A stretch of 23,797 nucleotides of DNA, from NCBI RefSeq assembly GCF_900547735.1, contig NZ_URHZ01000080.1, positions 1 to 23,797 on the forward strand, given 5' to 3'. The translations under genes were made by a program, and so were the position numbers. Within the stretch, counting starts at the first letter, position 1. Each line of letters begins with the position of its first letter. The notes under the pieces are model-generated. The model had not been told where the DNA came from, did not search any database, and was given only the letters and a program-made list of their open reading frames with translations. Origin of the DNA: an uncultured Clostridium sp. (GTDB lineage: Bacteria; Bacillota; Clostridia; Lachnospirales; Lachnospiraceae). Positions 13,222-20,917 of this stretch are shown piece after piece.

Positions 13222-14439
13222 ATGGGACTGAAATGCCTTTATGAAGAAAACGGAGATTCCGTCAAAATACTCAGATGTTACGGGGAGTGCAGCCAGATTG
13301 TGCTCCCTGAAACTATTTCCGGCAGGAAGGTGACGGAATTGGGAGATTACATCTTTTCCGGGGATATGCGCGGAACGCCCGCAGGGAAACTGTGGGAGGA
13401 GGATGAGGAGCCGGGAAACGGGGCAGACGGACTGCCGGGAAGAGAGGCAGGAGCCGGATCAGACGGACTGCCGGGAAGTGTCACTGCAGCCGGTTCAGGC
13501 GGCAGTGGAGGACGCGCGGGTATCGATACGGCCGAACTTCAGGCAGCCTGCGGTGAGCGCCTTAAGGAAATCAGTCTCCCTTCCGGTATACGCAAAATCG
13601 GCCGTTATGCATTCTATAACTGTTACGGCCTTAAAAAGCTTTCGATGTATTCCACAATTTCAGACATCGGGGCCGGGGCCTTTAACGGCTGCCGGAAGAT
13701 CGAGGAGCTGGAAATCGGTGTTGTGAAGGGGGAACGCTCGTGCCTGAAAGAGGTTCTGACGGAGCTGAATGAATCACTGACCGTAGATTACAGGCAGCTT
13801 GAGAAAGACGCGGACGGGCAGCTTGGGTGCACGGGGCGCGCCAGTCTCTTTTTCCCTGTATTTTATGAGGAGGCGGTGGAGAACACGCCGGCCAGGATTC
13901 TGGAAACCCATGTGCACGGGTGCGGGCACCGTTACCGTTACGCGTTCGACGGGACGGAGTTTAAGTTCCGTGAATATGACAGTCTGTTTATCCATGCAAA
14001 GATCCAGGAACCGCCCGCGAGAGCGGCGGCCCTTGCAATGGGACGTCTCCGTTTTCCATTGGAACTGACGGAAAAAGCCTCTCTGATGTACCGGGAATAC
14101 CTGATCCTTCATCCCGAAGAGGCGGCAGCCTGTCTTCTGAAAAAGGACAGCATGGACGAATGGAAGTGGTTTGTCGGTGAATTTTTACCGTCTGAAGGGG
14201 AAAATGATGAAAAAAAGATAAAGGTTGAGCACGCGACTGCGGGTTGTTTGGGGAACGAGGGTTATGCAGTGCGTGCTCGCGAGGAATATTCCGATATAAA
14301 GAAACCGGCTTTGGGGAAAACCGGCTTTGATAAACTGATTCATGCCTCAAACCGGGCCGGCCGTACGGATGTCATAAGTTTTCTTATGAACGCCTCTTAC
14401 CGGGCCTATCCTCCTGAGAGGAAAAAATTTGAGTTATAA
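13222..14439 (+). CDS. BspA-like leucine-rich repeat protein, intracellular
   Basis: A 405-residue protein without signal peptide or membrane segment. Two stretches carry the BspA (LRR_5) type repeat: residues 22-47 (SQIVLPETISGRKVTELGDY) and 113-166 (LKEISLPSGIRKIGRYAFYN, CYGLKKLSMYSTI, IGAGAFNGCRKIEELEIG). Between them a Gly-rich insertion (52-100) contains two 12-residue repeats (ADGLPGREAGAG and SDGLPGSVTAAG). The rest (170-405) is helical and charged, with DKLIHASNRAGRTDVISFLM near the end, recalling ankyrin-like or helical repeats in related proteins. The start at 13222 has CGGAGA upstream and is 2 bp after the HAD stop; a longer frame upstream merely overlaps the HAD gene. Function unknown; LRR proteins of this type mediate binding. 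Confidence 0.72.
   Translation: MGLKCLYEENGDSVKILRCYGECSQIVLPETISGRKVTELGDYIFSGDMRGTPAGKLWEEDEEPGNGADGLPGREAGAGSDGLPGSVTAAGSGGSGGRAGIDTAELQAACGERLKEISLPSGIRKIGRYAFYNCYGLKKLSMYSTISDIGAGAFNGCRKIEELEIGVVKGERSCLKEVLTELNESLTVDYRQLEKDADGQLGCTGRASLFFPVFYEEAVENTPARILETHVHGCGHRYRYAFDGTEFKFREYDSLFIHAKIQEPPARAAALAMGRLRFPLELTEKASLMYREYLILHPEEAAACLLKKDSMDEWKWFVGEFLPSEGENDEKKIKVEHATAGCLGNEGYAVRAREEYSDIKKPALGKTGFDKLIHASNRAGRTDVISFLMNASYRAYPPERKKFEL
13424..13495 (+). repeat. In-frame 36-bp tandem repeat, two copies
   Basis: CAGACGGACTGCCGGGAAG occurs at 13424-13442 and again at 13460-13478; the flanking bases of the 36-bp unit are diverged. It lies in the Gly-rich insertion of the leucine-rich repeat protein and keeps the frame. 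Confidence 0.8.
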
Positions 14440-14473
14440 AGCCGAAAAAAATGTATCATTTTTGTTCTTTAAC

Positions 14474-14505
14474 TTGATTATATAACATGGTTCGTATATA
14501 ATCAA
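14474..14505. promoter_or_regulatory. Promoter embedded in a perfect inverted repeat (LysR gene)
   Basis: TTGATTATATA (14474-14484) and TATATAATCAA (14495-14505) are perfect inverted copies 10 bp apart. They contain a promoter for the LysR gene: TTGATT (14474-14479), 17 bp, TATAAT (14497-14502). By symmetry the same elements exist on the minus strand. The sequence has the dyad, AT-rich form of LysR-type sites, so autoregulation is likely. About 90 nt of leader follow. Confidence 0.65.
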
Positions 14506-14597
14506 ATTTATATAATAAAATAATAGTTATTAATTTTTCGTTATAGAGGGCGGAACCGGGAAACCAATCAAAACAGAGCGGAAAAACAGGAGGAAAG

Positions 14598-15662
14598 ATG
14601 TTCGACGGTAAAGAATACGTATATGCGGTATACGAAGAGAAAAGCTTTTCAAAAGCGGCGCAAAAGCTGTATATCACCCAGCCTGCGTTAAGTACGGCGA
14701 TTAAGAAGGTGGAGAAAAAGATCGGCAGTCCGATCTTCGACAGGAGCACTTCACCTATTGGTCTCACTCCCAGCGGCGAGGTGTACATCGATGCCATTGA
14801 AAAGTTATTTGCCCTGGAGCAGAATACAATTAACCAACTGAATAACCTGAACGGCCTTCTGACCGGAAAACTGGCAATCGGAGGAACCATCTTCTTCACC
14901 TCCTTTATCCTGCCGGGCCTGCTCGGTGAATTTTCCAGAAAATACCCTCAGATTAAGATTGAACTGATCGAAGGAACAACTTCCCAGCTTACCGATAAGC
15001 TGATGGGAGAGGAACTCGATCTGATTATCGACAATTCGGAACTGGATGATAAAAATTACGAAAAATATTATTATAATACGGAGCGGATTATTCTGGCCGT
15101 CCCCAGGGAATTTGAGATTAACAGGGAGCTGATGGAGTATCAGCTTACCGCAGCCGATATTACGGCAAAACGTCACAGTGACGAGGAATTTCCTGCACTG
15201 CCTCTTCCTCTGCTTAAGAATGCGCCGTTTATTTTCGTCAAGGAAGAGAACAGCATCTATAAGCGGGGCGTGAAGATGTGCAGCCGCCAGAACTATACGC
15301 CGAATATCATTCTGAAGCCGGATCAGGTCGTATCGGCATTTAATATGGCGGGAAAGGGAATCGGGGCAACCTTTATTCCCGACGGCCTCGTAGCCAGCCT
15401 GTCCTATGAGGTCCCCCTGTGTTATTATAAGATGGATGAATCACTTTCCGTCAGACAGGTCTATTTTTACAAGAAGCGCAACAAATACCTGACCAAAACG
15501 ATGGAAGAATTTATCCGCGTGGCCGTAGGCGACGAGGGGTTCCAGAAGGTAAGGGAAGCCAGGGAAAAAGAAAACCAGGAAAAGAAAAGCCAGGAAAAGA
15601 TAAACCAGGAAAAGAAGAATCAGGAGAAGCGCAATGGAACGAAAAACGCCGGTGGTATTTGA
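14598..15662 (+). CDS. LysR-family transcription regulator
   Basis: A 354-residue regulator. The N-terminal winged HTH (1-60) is clear: YEEKSFSKAAQKLYITQPAL, STAIKKVEKKIGSPIFDRS, then GLTPSGE. The effector-binding domain (about 90-305) starts LAIGGTIFFTSFILPGLLG. The last 35 residues are an unusual Gln/Glu/Lys tail built from five-residue repeats (ENQEK, KSQEK, INQEK, KNQEK). AGGAGG precedes the ATG. Its 3' end overlaps the VWA gene by 29 nt, and the repeat tail supplies that gene's ribosome binding site, so the two are coupled. LysR proteins usually control a neighbouring gene; here they could control their own operon. Inducer unknown. Confidence 0.9.
   Translation: MFDGKEYVYAVYEEKSFSKAAQKLYITQPALSTAIKKVEKKIGSPIFDRSTSPIGLTPSGEVYIDAIEKLFALEQNTINQLNNLNGLLTGKLAIGGTIFFTSFILPGLLGEFSRKYPQIKIELIEGTTSQLTDKLMGEELDLIIDNSELDDKNYEKYYYNTERIILAVPREFEINRELMEYQLTAADITAKRHSDEEFPALPLPLLKNAPFIFVKEENSIYKRGVKMCSRQNYTPNIILKPDQVVSAFNMAGKGIGATFIPDGLVASLSYEVPLCYYKMDESLSVRQVYFYKKRNKYLTKTMEEFIRVAVGDEGFQKVREAREKENQEKKSQEKINQEKKNQEKRNGTKNAGGI
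15555..15629 (+). repeat. 15-bp minisatellite at the 3' end of the LysR gene
   Basis: Five units of 15 bp in frame. The clearest are GAAAACCAGGAAAAG (15570-15584) and its variants to 15629; the first unit (15555-15569) is degenerate. Every unit contains an AGGAAAAG- or AGGAGAAG-like purine tract resembling a ribosome binding site, and the last one is used by the next gene. Confidence 0.85.
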
Positions 15663-16977
15663 ACAGGAAAAGGCCGAAGAGCTTGCTGCTATCTGCCGTG
15701 ATATACTGATAAATACGAGAAACGAGCTATACCTGCATCTGCGTTTTATGGACGCGGCGCTCAGTTCCCTTATGTTTGTACCGGATTTTACCGCCAGGGG
15801 GGCAGGGACGGACGGCTTTTGCTATACGTACCAGCCCGAGTTTCTGGCGGGAAAATATATGGACGGGCGTGTTTATGTAAACCGGCTGTATTTCCACTCC
15901 ATCCTCCACTGTATCTTTGTCCATATGGACACAAGAGGAAAGAGGGCCGAAGAACTGTGGAACCTGGCATGTGATATTGCCGTGGAATATATGATAGATG
16001 GGATGGAGATAAAGTGCCTCCACCGCCCTCAGTCTCCCGTGAGGAGAGAGTGTTATCTGCGTCTGAAAGAGAAAACAAAGGTTATGAATGCCCAGAGTAT
16101 TTACCGCTGCCTCCAGGAAGAAAATCTGCCGGAGGGGCGGTATCTTTCGCTTATGGCAGAATTTTACAGGGATGATCACTCCCGCTGGAATGATAAAAAT
16201 GACAGACCGGAGATGCCCCGGGAGAGAAAGAACAAGTGGGATAATCTGCGCGAATCAATGGAGACGGAGATGGAATCCTTTTCCAAAAAGGCGTCGGAGG
16301 AGGCCGGGGAGCTGTCCCGCCAGGTGAAGATCGAGAACCGGGAGCGGTATGATTACAGGGAATTCTTAAGGAAATTTTCGGTGATGAAGGAGACGGTTCA
16401 GATCGACACCGACGCTTTCGATTACATTTACTATGATTACGGACTGAGAACCTATGGAAATATGCCTCTGATTGAACCTCTGGAGACAAAGGAGGTAAAA
16501 AAGATCGAGGAATTCGCCATTGTGATCGATACTTCCATGTCATGCTCCGGCGAGCTTGTAAAACAGTTTCTGGAACAGACATATGCCGTGCTCTCGGAAG
16601 CGGAAAGTTTTTTTACAAAGGTGAACGTACATGTGATACAATGTGATGAAAAGATTCAGAGTGACCGGAAAATCGAATTGGCCCTGGAGCTTAAGGATTA
16701 TATGGAGCATATGGAGATTGCCGGAGGCGGAGGCACCGATTTCAGGCCTGCGTTCCAGTATGTGGACTCTCTGGTGCAGAAAAAGGTATTTACCGGGCTT
16801 AAGGGCCTCATCTATTTTACGGACGGTTACGGGATGTTTCCGGTCCACAGGCCGGCCTATGATACGGCATTTGTATTTATGCGGGATGACTACAGCGACG
16901 CGGATGTTCCGCCCTGGGCGATCAAGCTGATTCTGGACCCGGAAGAGTTTGAGAATGAAGGGGAAGACCTGGATTGA
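15634..16977 (+). CDS. VWA-domain protein with degenerate DUF2201 metallopeptidase-like N-terminus
   Basis: A 447-residue cytosolic protein, probable partner of the MoxR ATPase two genes on. The N-terminal domain resembles the DUF2201 metallopeptidase-like family (RLYFHSILHCIFVHM, then LWNLACDIAVEYMID), but the expected HExxH reads HSILH (88-92): both histidines stay, the catalytic Glu is Ser. Residues 190-240 are charged. The C-terminus is a VWA domain with a full MIDAS: DTSMS (299-303), GGGTD (366-369) and FTDG (395-398). MoxR/VWA pairs act as chaperones inserting cofactors or assembling complexes. The ATG follows AGGAG, which lies within the LysR tail repeat. Assignment of both domains is confident; loss of peptidase activity is inferred. 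Confidence 0.85.
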   Translation: MERKTPVVFEQEKAEELAAICRDILINTRNELYLHLRFMDAALSSLMFVPDFTARGAGTDGFCYTYQPEFLAGKYMDGRVYVNRLYFHSILHCIFVHMDTRGKRAEELWNLACDIAVEYMIDGMEIKCLHRPQSPVRRECYLRLKEKTKVMNAQSIYRCLQEENLPEGRYLSLMAEFYRDDHSRWNDKNDRPEMPRERKNKWDNLRESMETEMESFSKKASEEAGELSRQVKIENRERYDYREFLRKFSVMKETVQIDTDAFDYIYYDYGLRTYGNMPLIEPLETKEVKKIEEFAIVIDTSMSCSGELVKQFLEQTYAVLSEAESFFTKVNVHVIQCDEKIQSDRKIELALELKDYMEHMEIAGGGGTDFRPAFQYVDSLVQKKVFTGLKGLIYFTDGYGMFPVHRPAYDTAFVFMRDDYSDADVPPWAIKLILDPEEFENEGEDLD

Positions 16978-17029
16978 TAAGGACCTCCGCCTGCACCGGT
17001 GACATTCAGGATGAAAGGAGAAACGAACA

Positions 17030-17515
17030 ATGAGAAGAAAAGACAGGGGAATTGAGAATCAAAATGAAATTATGGAAATAATAAAGAGATGCCGTGTGTG
17101 CAGCCTCGCATTTTCCGGAGAGGACTATCCCTATGTGATTCCCATCAACTTTGGAGTTGGCGTTAAGGACGGAAAAACTGTTTTCTATTTCCACGGAGCC
17201 GGGGAAGGCACCAAGTTTGACCGGATCAAATGCGATAACAGAACCGCATTCTCCATGTATGCGGAGGAGGAACTGGTCTTAAAAGAGCCTGCCTGCAAGA
17301 CGACAATGCTATATGAGAGCGTTTGCGGCACGGGAAGAGCGTCCGTTGTTGAAGATATGGAAGAAAAGTATGAGGCGCTGAATCTGATCATGCGCCAGTA
17401 TGACAGAGAGAGCGGGGCATTTGAATTTGACGCCAGGGTTGTGGAAAAAACAGCCGTTTTTAAACTCGAAGTAGAAGACATGACAGGAAAGACAAATAGA
17501 CCGAAAAACAGGTGA
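17030..17515 (+). CDS. Pyridoxamine 5'-phosphate oxidase-fold flavoprotein, NimA-like
   Basis: A 161-residue split-barrel protein of the FMN-binding pyridoxamine-phosphate-oxidase superfamily. The start MRRKDRGIENQNEIMEIIKR, with CRVCSLAF and DYPYVIPINFGV, then VFYFHGAGEGTKFDRI, matches the NimA/5-nitroimidazole-resistance-related group common in Clostridia. The natural role is likely flavin- or heme-related; drug resistance cannot be inferred. AAAGGAG lies 9 bp before the ATG. It stands between the VWA and MoxR genes, 52 bp after one and 6 bp before the other, so it is probably part of the same transcript and might be a client of their chaperone. Confidence 0.88.
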   Translation: MRRKDRGIENQNEIMEIIKRCRVCSLAFSGEDYPYVIPINFGVGVKDGKTVFYFHGAGEGTKFDRIKCDNRTAFSMYAEEELVLKEPACKTTMLYESVCGTGRASVVEDMEEKYEALNLIMRQYDRESGAFEFDARVVEKTAVFKLEVEDMTGKTNRPKNR

Positions 17516-17521
17516 TGTGAC

Positions 17522-19132
17522 ATGAATATCAAGCGGGCAAAGCAAGAAATTAAAAACTGCATCGAAGCGTATCTTTTGAAGGATGGCCGCGGGGAGTATC
17601 TGCTCCCTGCCGTCCGCCAGAGGCCGGTTCTTTTAATGGGACCTCCCGGAATCGGAAAAACACAGATTATGGAGCAGATTGCCAGGGAATGCCAGGTGGG
17701 ACTGGTTTCCTATACCATTACGCACCATACAAGGCAGAGCGCCATCGGCCTACCTTATATTGTGGAGAAAGAATACGCCGGACGGCCATGCTCCGTGACG
17801 GAGTACACGATGAGTGAGATCGTGGCCTCTATTTACGACAGGATGGAGGAGACGGGACTTAAGGAAGGGATTCTTTTTATCGACGAGATCAACTGTGTGT
17901 CCGAGACGCTGGCGCCGATGATGCTCCAGTTTCTGCAGTGCAAGACATTTGGGAACCACAGGATTCCCGACGGCTGGATCATTGTGACGGCCGGAAACCC
18001 GCCGGAGTATAATAAATCCGTCAGGGAGTTTGATATTGCGACCCTGGACCGGATTAAGAAAATCGATGTGGAGGCGGATTACAAAGTTTGGAAGGAATAT
18101 GCGGTTATGACCGATATCCATCCGGCGGTAACCGCTTATCTGGAAGCCAGGCCCGAACATTTTTACAGGATAGAAACAACCGTGGACGGCAAACGCTTTG
18201 CGACGCCGCGGGGCTGGGAAGATCTCGCCCGTTTTCTGGAAATATATGAAAAACTCGGAAAAACGGTTGACAGGGACGTCATATATCAGTATATTGAACA
18301 TCCGGGTATAGCAAAGGATTTCGCCAATTACCTGGAGCTTTACAGCAAGTATAAAACAGATTATCAGATCGAACGGATCCTTTCCGGTGAACCGGATACG
18401 GAGATGGTGCGCCGTGTGGCGGCCGCGCCTTTTGATGAGAGATTCAGTGTTGTGAGCCTCGTCCTGTCCCATTTAAACGGGAGGTTCAGGGATATTTACC
18501 TGAAGGGACGGTATCTGGAGATTCTGAGAGAAGAACTGGGTATGTTTAGGCAGATGGCCGATGAAACACCGGTAACAGAGGCGGGAACAAAGACGGTGGA
18601 AGCAAAGACAGTAGAAGCAAAGACAGTAGAAGCAAAGACGGTAGAAACAAAGACTGTGGAAACAAAGACGACGGAGAGCGCCGCGGGGCTGCTTGAAAAT
18701 CTGGCTGCGGAGATGGTTTCCGACCTGGAAAAGAGGCATAAGGCAGGATTAATCAGCAGAAGAGAAGAGCATCTTAACCGGGACGCAGCGGATAAACTGC
18801 AGGACTACGCACTGACACTGGAAAAAGAGCATATCGTTTCCCCTGAAGCCGGTTTTGCAAAAGTCCGGGAGCTGTTCGGGGAAGAAGCACGCGAATACGA
18901 CACGATGTCGGAGAAGGCCCTTACAATGCTGGAACACGGCTTTGATTTTATGGAGGCAGCCTTCGCCGCGGGCCAGGAGATGGTCATTTTTGTGACGGAG
19001 CTGAATACAAATTATTACAGTGTGAATTTTTTAAGGGAAAATAGATGTGAGCGTTATTATGAATACAATAAAAATCTCCTGTTTGAGGACAGAGAGAGTG
19101 ACATCAGAAAAAGACTGGCACAGAGGACTTAA
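17522..19132 (+). CDS. MoxR-type AAA+ ATPase
   Basis: A 536-residue AAA+ ATPase. Walker A is GPPGIGKT (40-47), Walker B FIDE (119-122), and sensor-1 Asn159 lies in TAGNPPEYNKS. This is the MoxR subfamily, which works with VWA proteins to remodel or activate targets; a VWA gene lies just upstream. The usual MoxR core is about 330 residues. Here a linker of six KTVE-type repeats (about 356-385) joins an extra C-terminal helical domain (about 390-536, ADKLQDYALTLEKEH, SEKALTMLEHGFDFMEAAF). The ribosome binding site AGGTGATG overlaps the stop of the preceding gene. A role in activating the NimA-like protein or another enzyme is a guess. Confidence 0.88.
   Translation: MNIKRAKQEIKNCIEAYLLKDGRGEYLLPAVRQRPVLLMGPPGIGKTQIMEQIARECQVGLVSYTITHHTRQSAIGLPYIVEKEYAGRPCSVTEYTMSEIVASIYDRMEETGLKEGILFIDEINCVSETLAPMMLQFLQCKTFGNHRIPDGWIIVTAGNPPEYNKSVREFDIATLDRIKKIDVEADYKVWKEYAVMTDIHPAVTAYLEARPEHFYRIETTVDGKRFATPRGWEDLARFLEIYEKLGKTVDRDVIYQYIEHPGIAKDFANYLELYSKYKTDYQIERILSGEPDTEMVRRVAAAPFDERFSVVSLVLSHLNGRFRDIYLKGRYLEILREELGMFRQMADETPVTEAGTKTVEAKTVEAKTVEAKTVETKTVETKTTESAAGLLENLAAEMVSDLEKRHKAGLISRREEHLNRDAADKLQDYALTLEKEHIVSPEAGFAKVRELFGEEAREYDTMSEKALTMLEHGFDFMEAAFAAGQEMVIFVTELNTNYYSVNFLRENRCERYYEYNKNLLFEDRESDIRKRLAQRT
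18587..18676 (+). repeat. 15-bp minisatellite within the MoxR gene
   Basis: Six in-frame 15-bp units (consensus GCAAAGACAGTAGAA, encoding AKTVE or TKTVE) run from 18587 to 18676. Units 2 and 3 (18602-18616, 18617-18631) are identical. It forms a flexible linker between the ATPase core and the C-terminal domain. Confidence 0.9.
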
Positions 19133-19138
19133 TACAGA

Positions 19139-20809
19139 ATGAGAAAATGGAGAAAGATGTCTCTGCTCGTCTATGCGGCAGAACTGTTACTGCTTCTTGC
19201 GGTTCTCGTACTGGTGGTAAAGTTTGTACCCGATTTCGGTAAAAAAGGGGAAGAACACACCATATACGGAAGCAGCGGAGAGCAGATAGAAGATAGTACG
19301 GAAAATACGGCAGGCGAAAAGGAGAGCGCGGAAACCGGAGAAACGCCGGAGAGTATGGAGGCCGGGGCGGATTCGGAACACCGTGGGACCGGCGCCGGAA
19401 GAAAAAAGGGGCGTCCCTCCGGAGGAGATACGGCCGGTCAGGAGACGGAGGCGGAGGAAGAGCCGTACCGTCCGCCTACGATGATTGTTGCCTCGGATTT
19501 ACACTACCAGTCTCCTAAAATGACGGATTTCAGGGAATCCCTGGATACCTACACGGAATGGAACGACGGAACGGTGGTGCCGTATCTGGATGTGATTGCC
19601 GATGCTTTTTTGGAAGAGGTCCTGAAGCAGAAACCGTCCGTCCTGATCCTGAGCGGGGATATTTCCCAGAACGGTGAGAAGGTGAACCACCAGGAGCTGG
19701 CGAAAAAGCTCAAGAGGGTGCAGGATGCTGGAATCCCGGTGCTTGTCATACCGGGCAACCACGATATCAACCACCCATGGGCAGCCACCTATTTTGACGA
19801 TAAGAAAGAAACGGCCGAGGGCGTCGATGCCAAGGGCTTTTACGATATTTACCATGAGTTTGGCTATGATCAGGCGTCATCCAGGGATAAAGATTCTTTG
19901 AGTTACCTTTACAGGCTGGATGAACATTACTGGATGATGATGCTGGATTCATGCATCTACGAACCCGTCCATGAGACGGGAGGCAGAATTAAGGATACGA
20001 CCCTTGTCTGGATGAGGGAGCAGCTTGAGGCGGCAAAGGAGGCCGGGGCCATGGTAATCCCCGTGGCCCATCATAACCTGCTGAAGGAGAGCACCCTCTA
20101 TCCGGAGGAGTGTACGCTGGAAAACTACAGGGATGTCGTACGGCTTCTGGAAGAATATAAGCTTCCTGTCTACATAAGCGGCCATCTTCACCTGCAGAGA
20201 GTGAAAAAGAATGTGGAAAGTCCGCTGGACGAGGGAAAATACGGAATTTATGAGATTGTTTCCTCTTCCCTTGCCATTCCGCCCTGCCAGTATGGAATTA
20301 TTAACTGGACAGAAGACGGCAGTTTCCGTTATCATACAAAAGAAGTGGATATCTCCGGCTGGGCGGAGCGCTATCAGGAGGAAGATCCGAACCTGCTCAA
20401 TTTTAAAGAATACAGCAGCCGGTTTTTGATAGAGACAATCAGCAACCAGACCTTTAAGGGGCTGGAAACCATACCCGAGGAGCGAAAACTGGAGATGGCG
20501 GAGCTTTACGGCACTCTGAACAGCGCCTACTGCTCGGGAACTCCGATCAGCGCGTCCAAAGTGAAGAACAGCAGAACTTATTTTTACTGGGAACGCTATC
20601 TGGGATCCAGTAAATGGTTTGACCGCCTCAGCGCGATACTAAGAGACACGAAAAAAGATCACAATTCCCTGAGCCTCACCGCAGGAAAAGACTTTCCGGA
20701 ATGGATTCCGGAGGAGGAAGATGCAGATGGTGGCAATGCGGATGATGGCAATGCAGATGGTGGCAATGCAGATGAGGACAATGCAGATGGGCAAAATACG
20801 GGTAAGTAA
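19139..20809 (+). CDS. Membrane-anchored metallophosphoesterase, paralogue of the 10526 gene
   Basis: A 556-residue calcineurin-like phosphoesterase. The N-terminus is an uncleaved anchor (LLVYAAELLLLLAVLVLVV, residues 9-27), then a Glu/Ser/Gly linker to about 110. Metal-binding motifs are all present: D120 and H122 in ASDLHY, SGDI (172-175), GNHD (206-209), AHHN and GHLH. The region after the catalytic domain (VDISGWAERYQ, FKEYSSRFLIETI) aligns with the lipoprotein paralogue, so the two arose by duplication, one keeping a lipid anchor and the other a membrane segment. The tail (528-552) is an Ala-Asp-Gly-Asn repeat. The start is 6 bp after the MoxR stop with only a weak AGAGGA site. Substrate unknown. 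Confidence 0.87.
   Translation: MRKWRKMSLLVYAAELLLLLAVLVLVVKFVPDFGKKGEEHTIYGSSGEQIEDSTENTAGEKESAETGETPESMEAGADSEHRGTGAGRKKGRPSGGDTAGQETEAEEEPYRPPTMIVASDLHYQSPKMTDFRESLDTYTEWNDGTVVPYLDVIADAFLEEVLKQKPSVLILSGDISQNGEKVNHQELAKKLKRVQDAGIPVLVIPGNHDINHPWAATYFDDKKETAEGVDAKGFYDIYHEFGYDQASSRDKDSLSYLYRLDEHYWMMMLDSCIYEPVHETGGRIKDTTLVWMREQLEAAKEAGAMVIPVAHHNLLKESTLYPEECTLENYRDVVRLLEEYKLPVYISGHLHLQRVKKNVESPLDEGKYGIYEIVSSSLAIPPCQYGIINWTEDGSFRYHTKEVDISGWAERYQEEDPNLLNFKEYSSRFLIETISNQTFKGLETIPEERKLEMAELYGTLNSAYCSGTPISASKVKNSRTYFYWERYLGSSKWFDRLSAILRDTKKDHNSLSLTAGKDFPEWIPEEEDADGGNADDGNADGGNADEDNADGQNTGK
20723..20797 (+). repeat. 15-bp minisatellite at the 3' end of the metallophosphoesterase gene
   Basis: Five in-frame 15-bp units (GCAGATGGTGGCAAT and variants) encode ADGGN, ADDGN, ADGGN, ADEDN and ADGQN. 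Units 1 and 3 are identical. The array ends three codons before the stop. Confidence 0.9.
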
Positions 20810-20917
20810 AATGTGAGAGAAGAAATACGGACGAAGAAAATGCAGCAATCGAATATGAACGGAAATGACGGGTACGGAATCGTTACCGGACAGTAATGGA
20901 TAAGGAGTGATGGAATT

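Noticed and set aside
20809..20917. Third copy of the shared leader motif (GGACAGTAATGG near 20892)
   Set aside because: Only the short GGAC..TAA.GG part matches and the upstream hairpin is missing; too weak to count.
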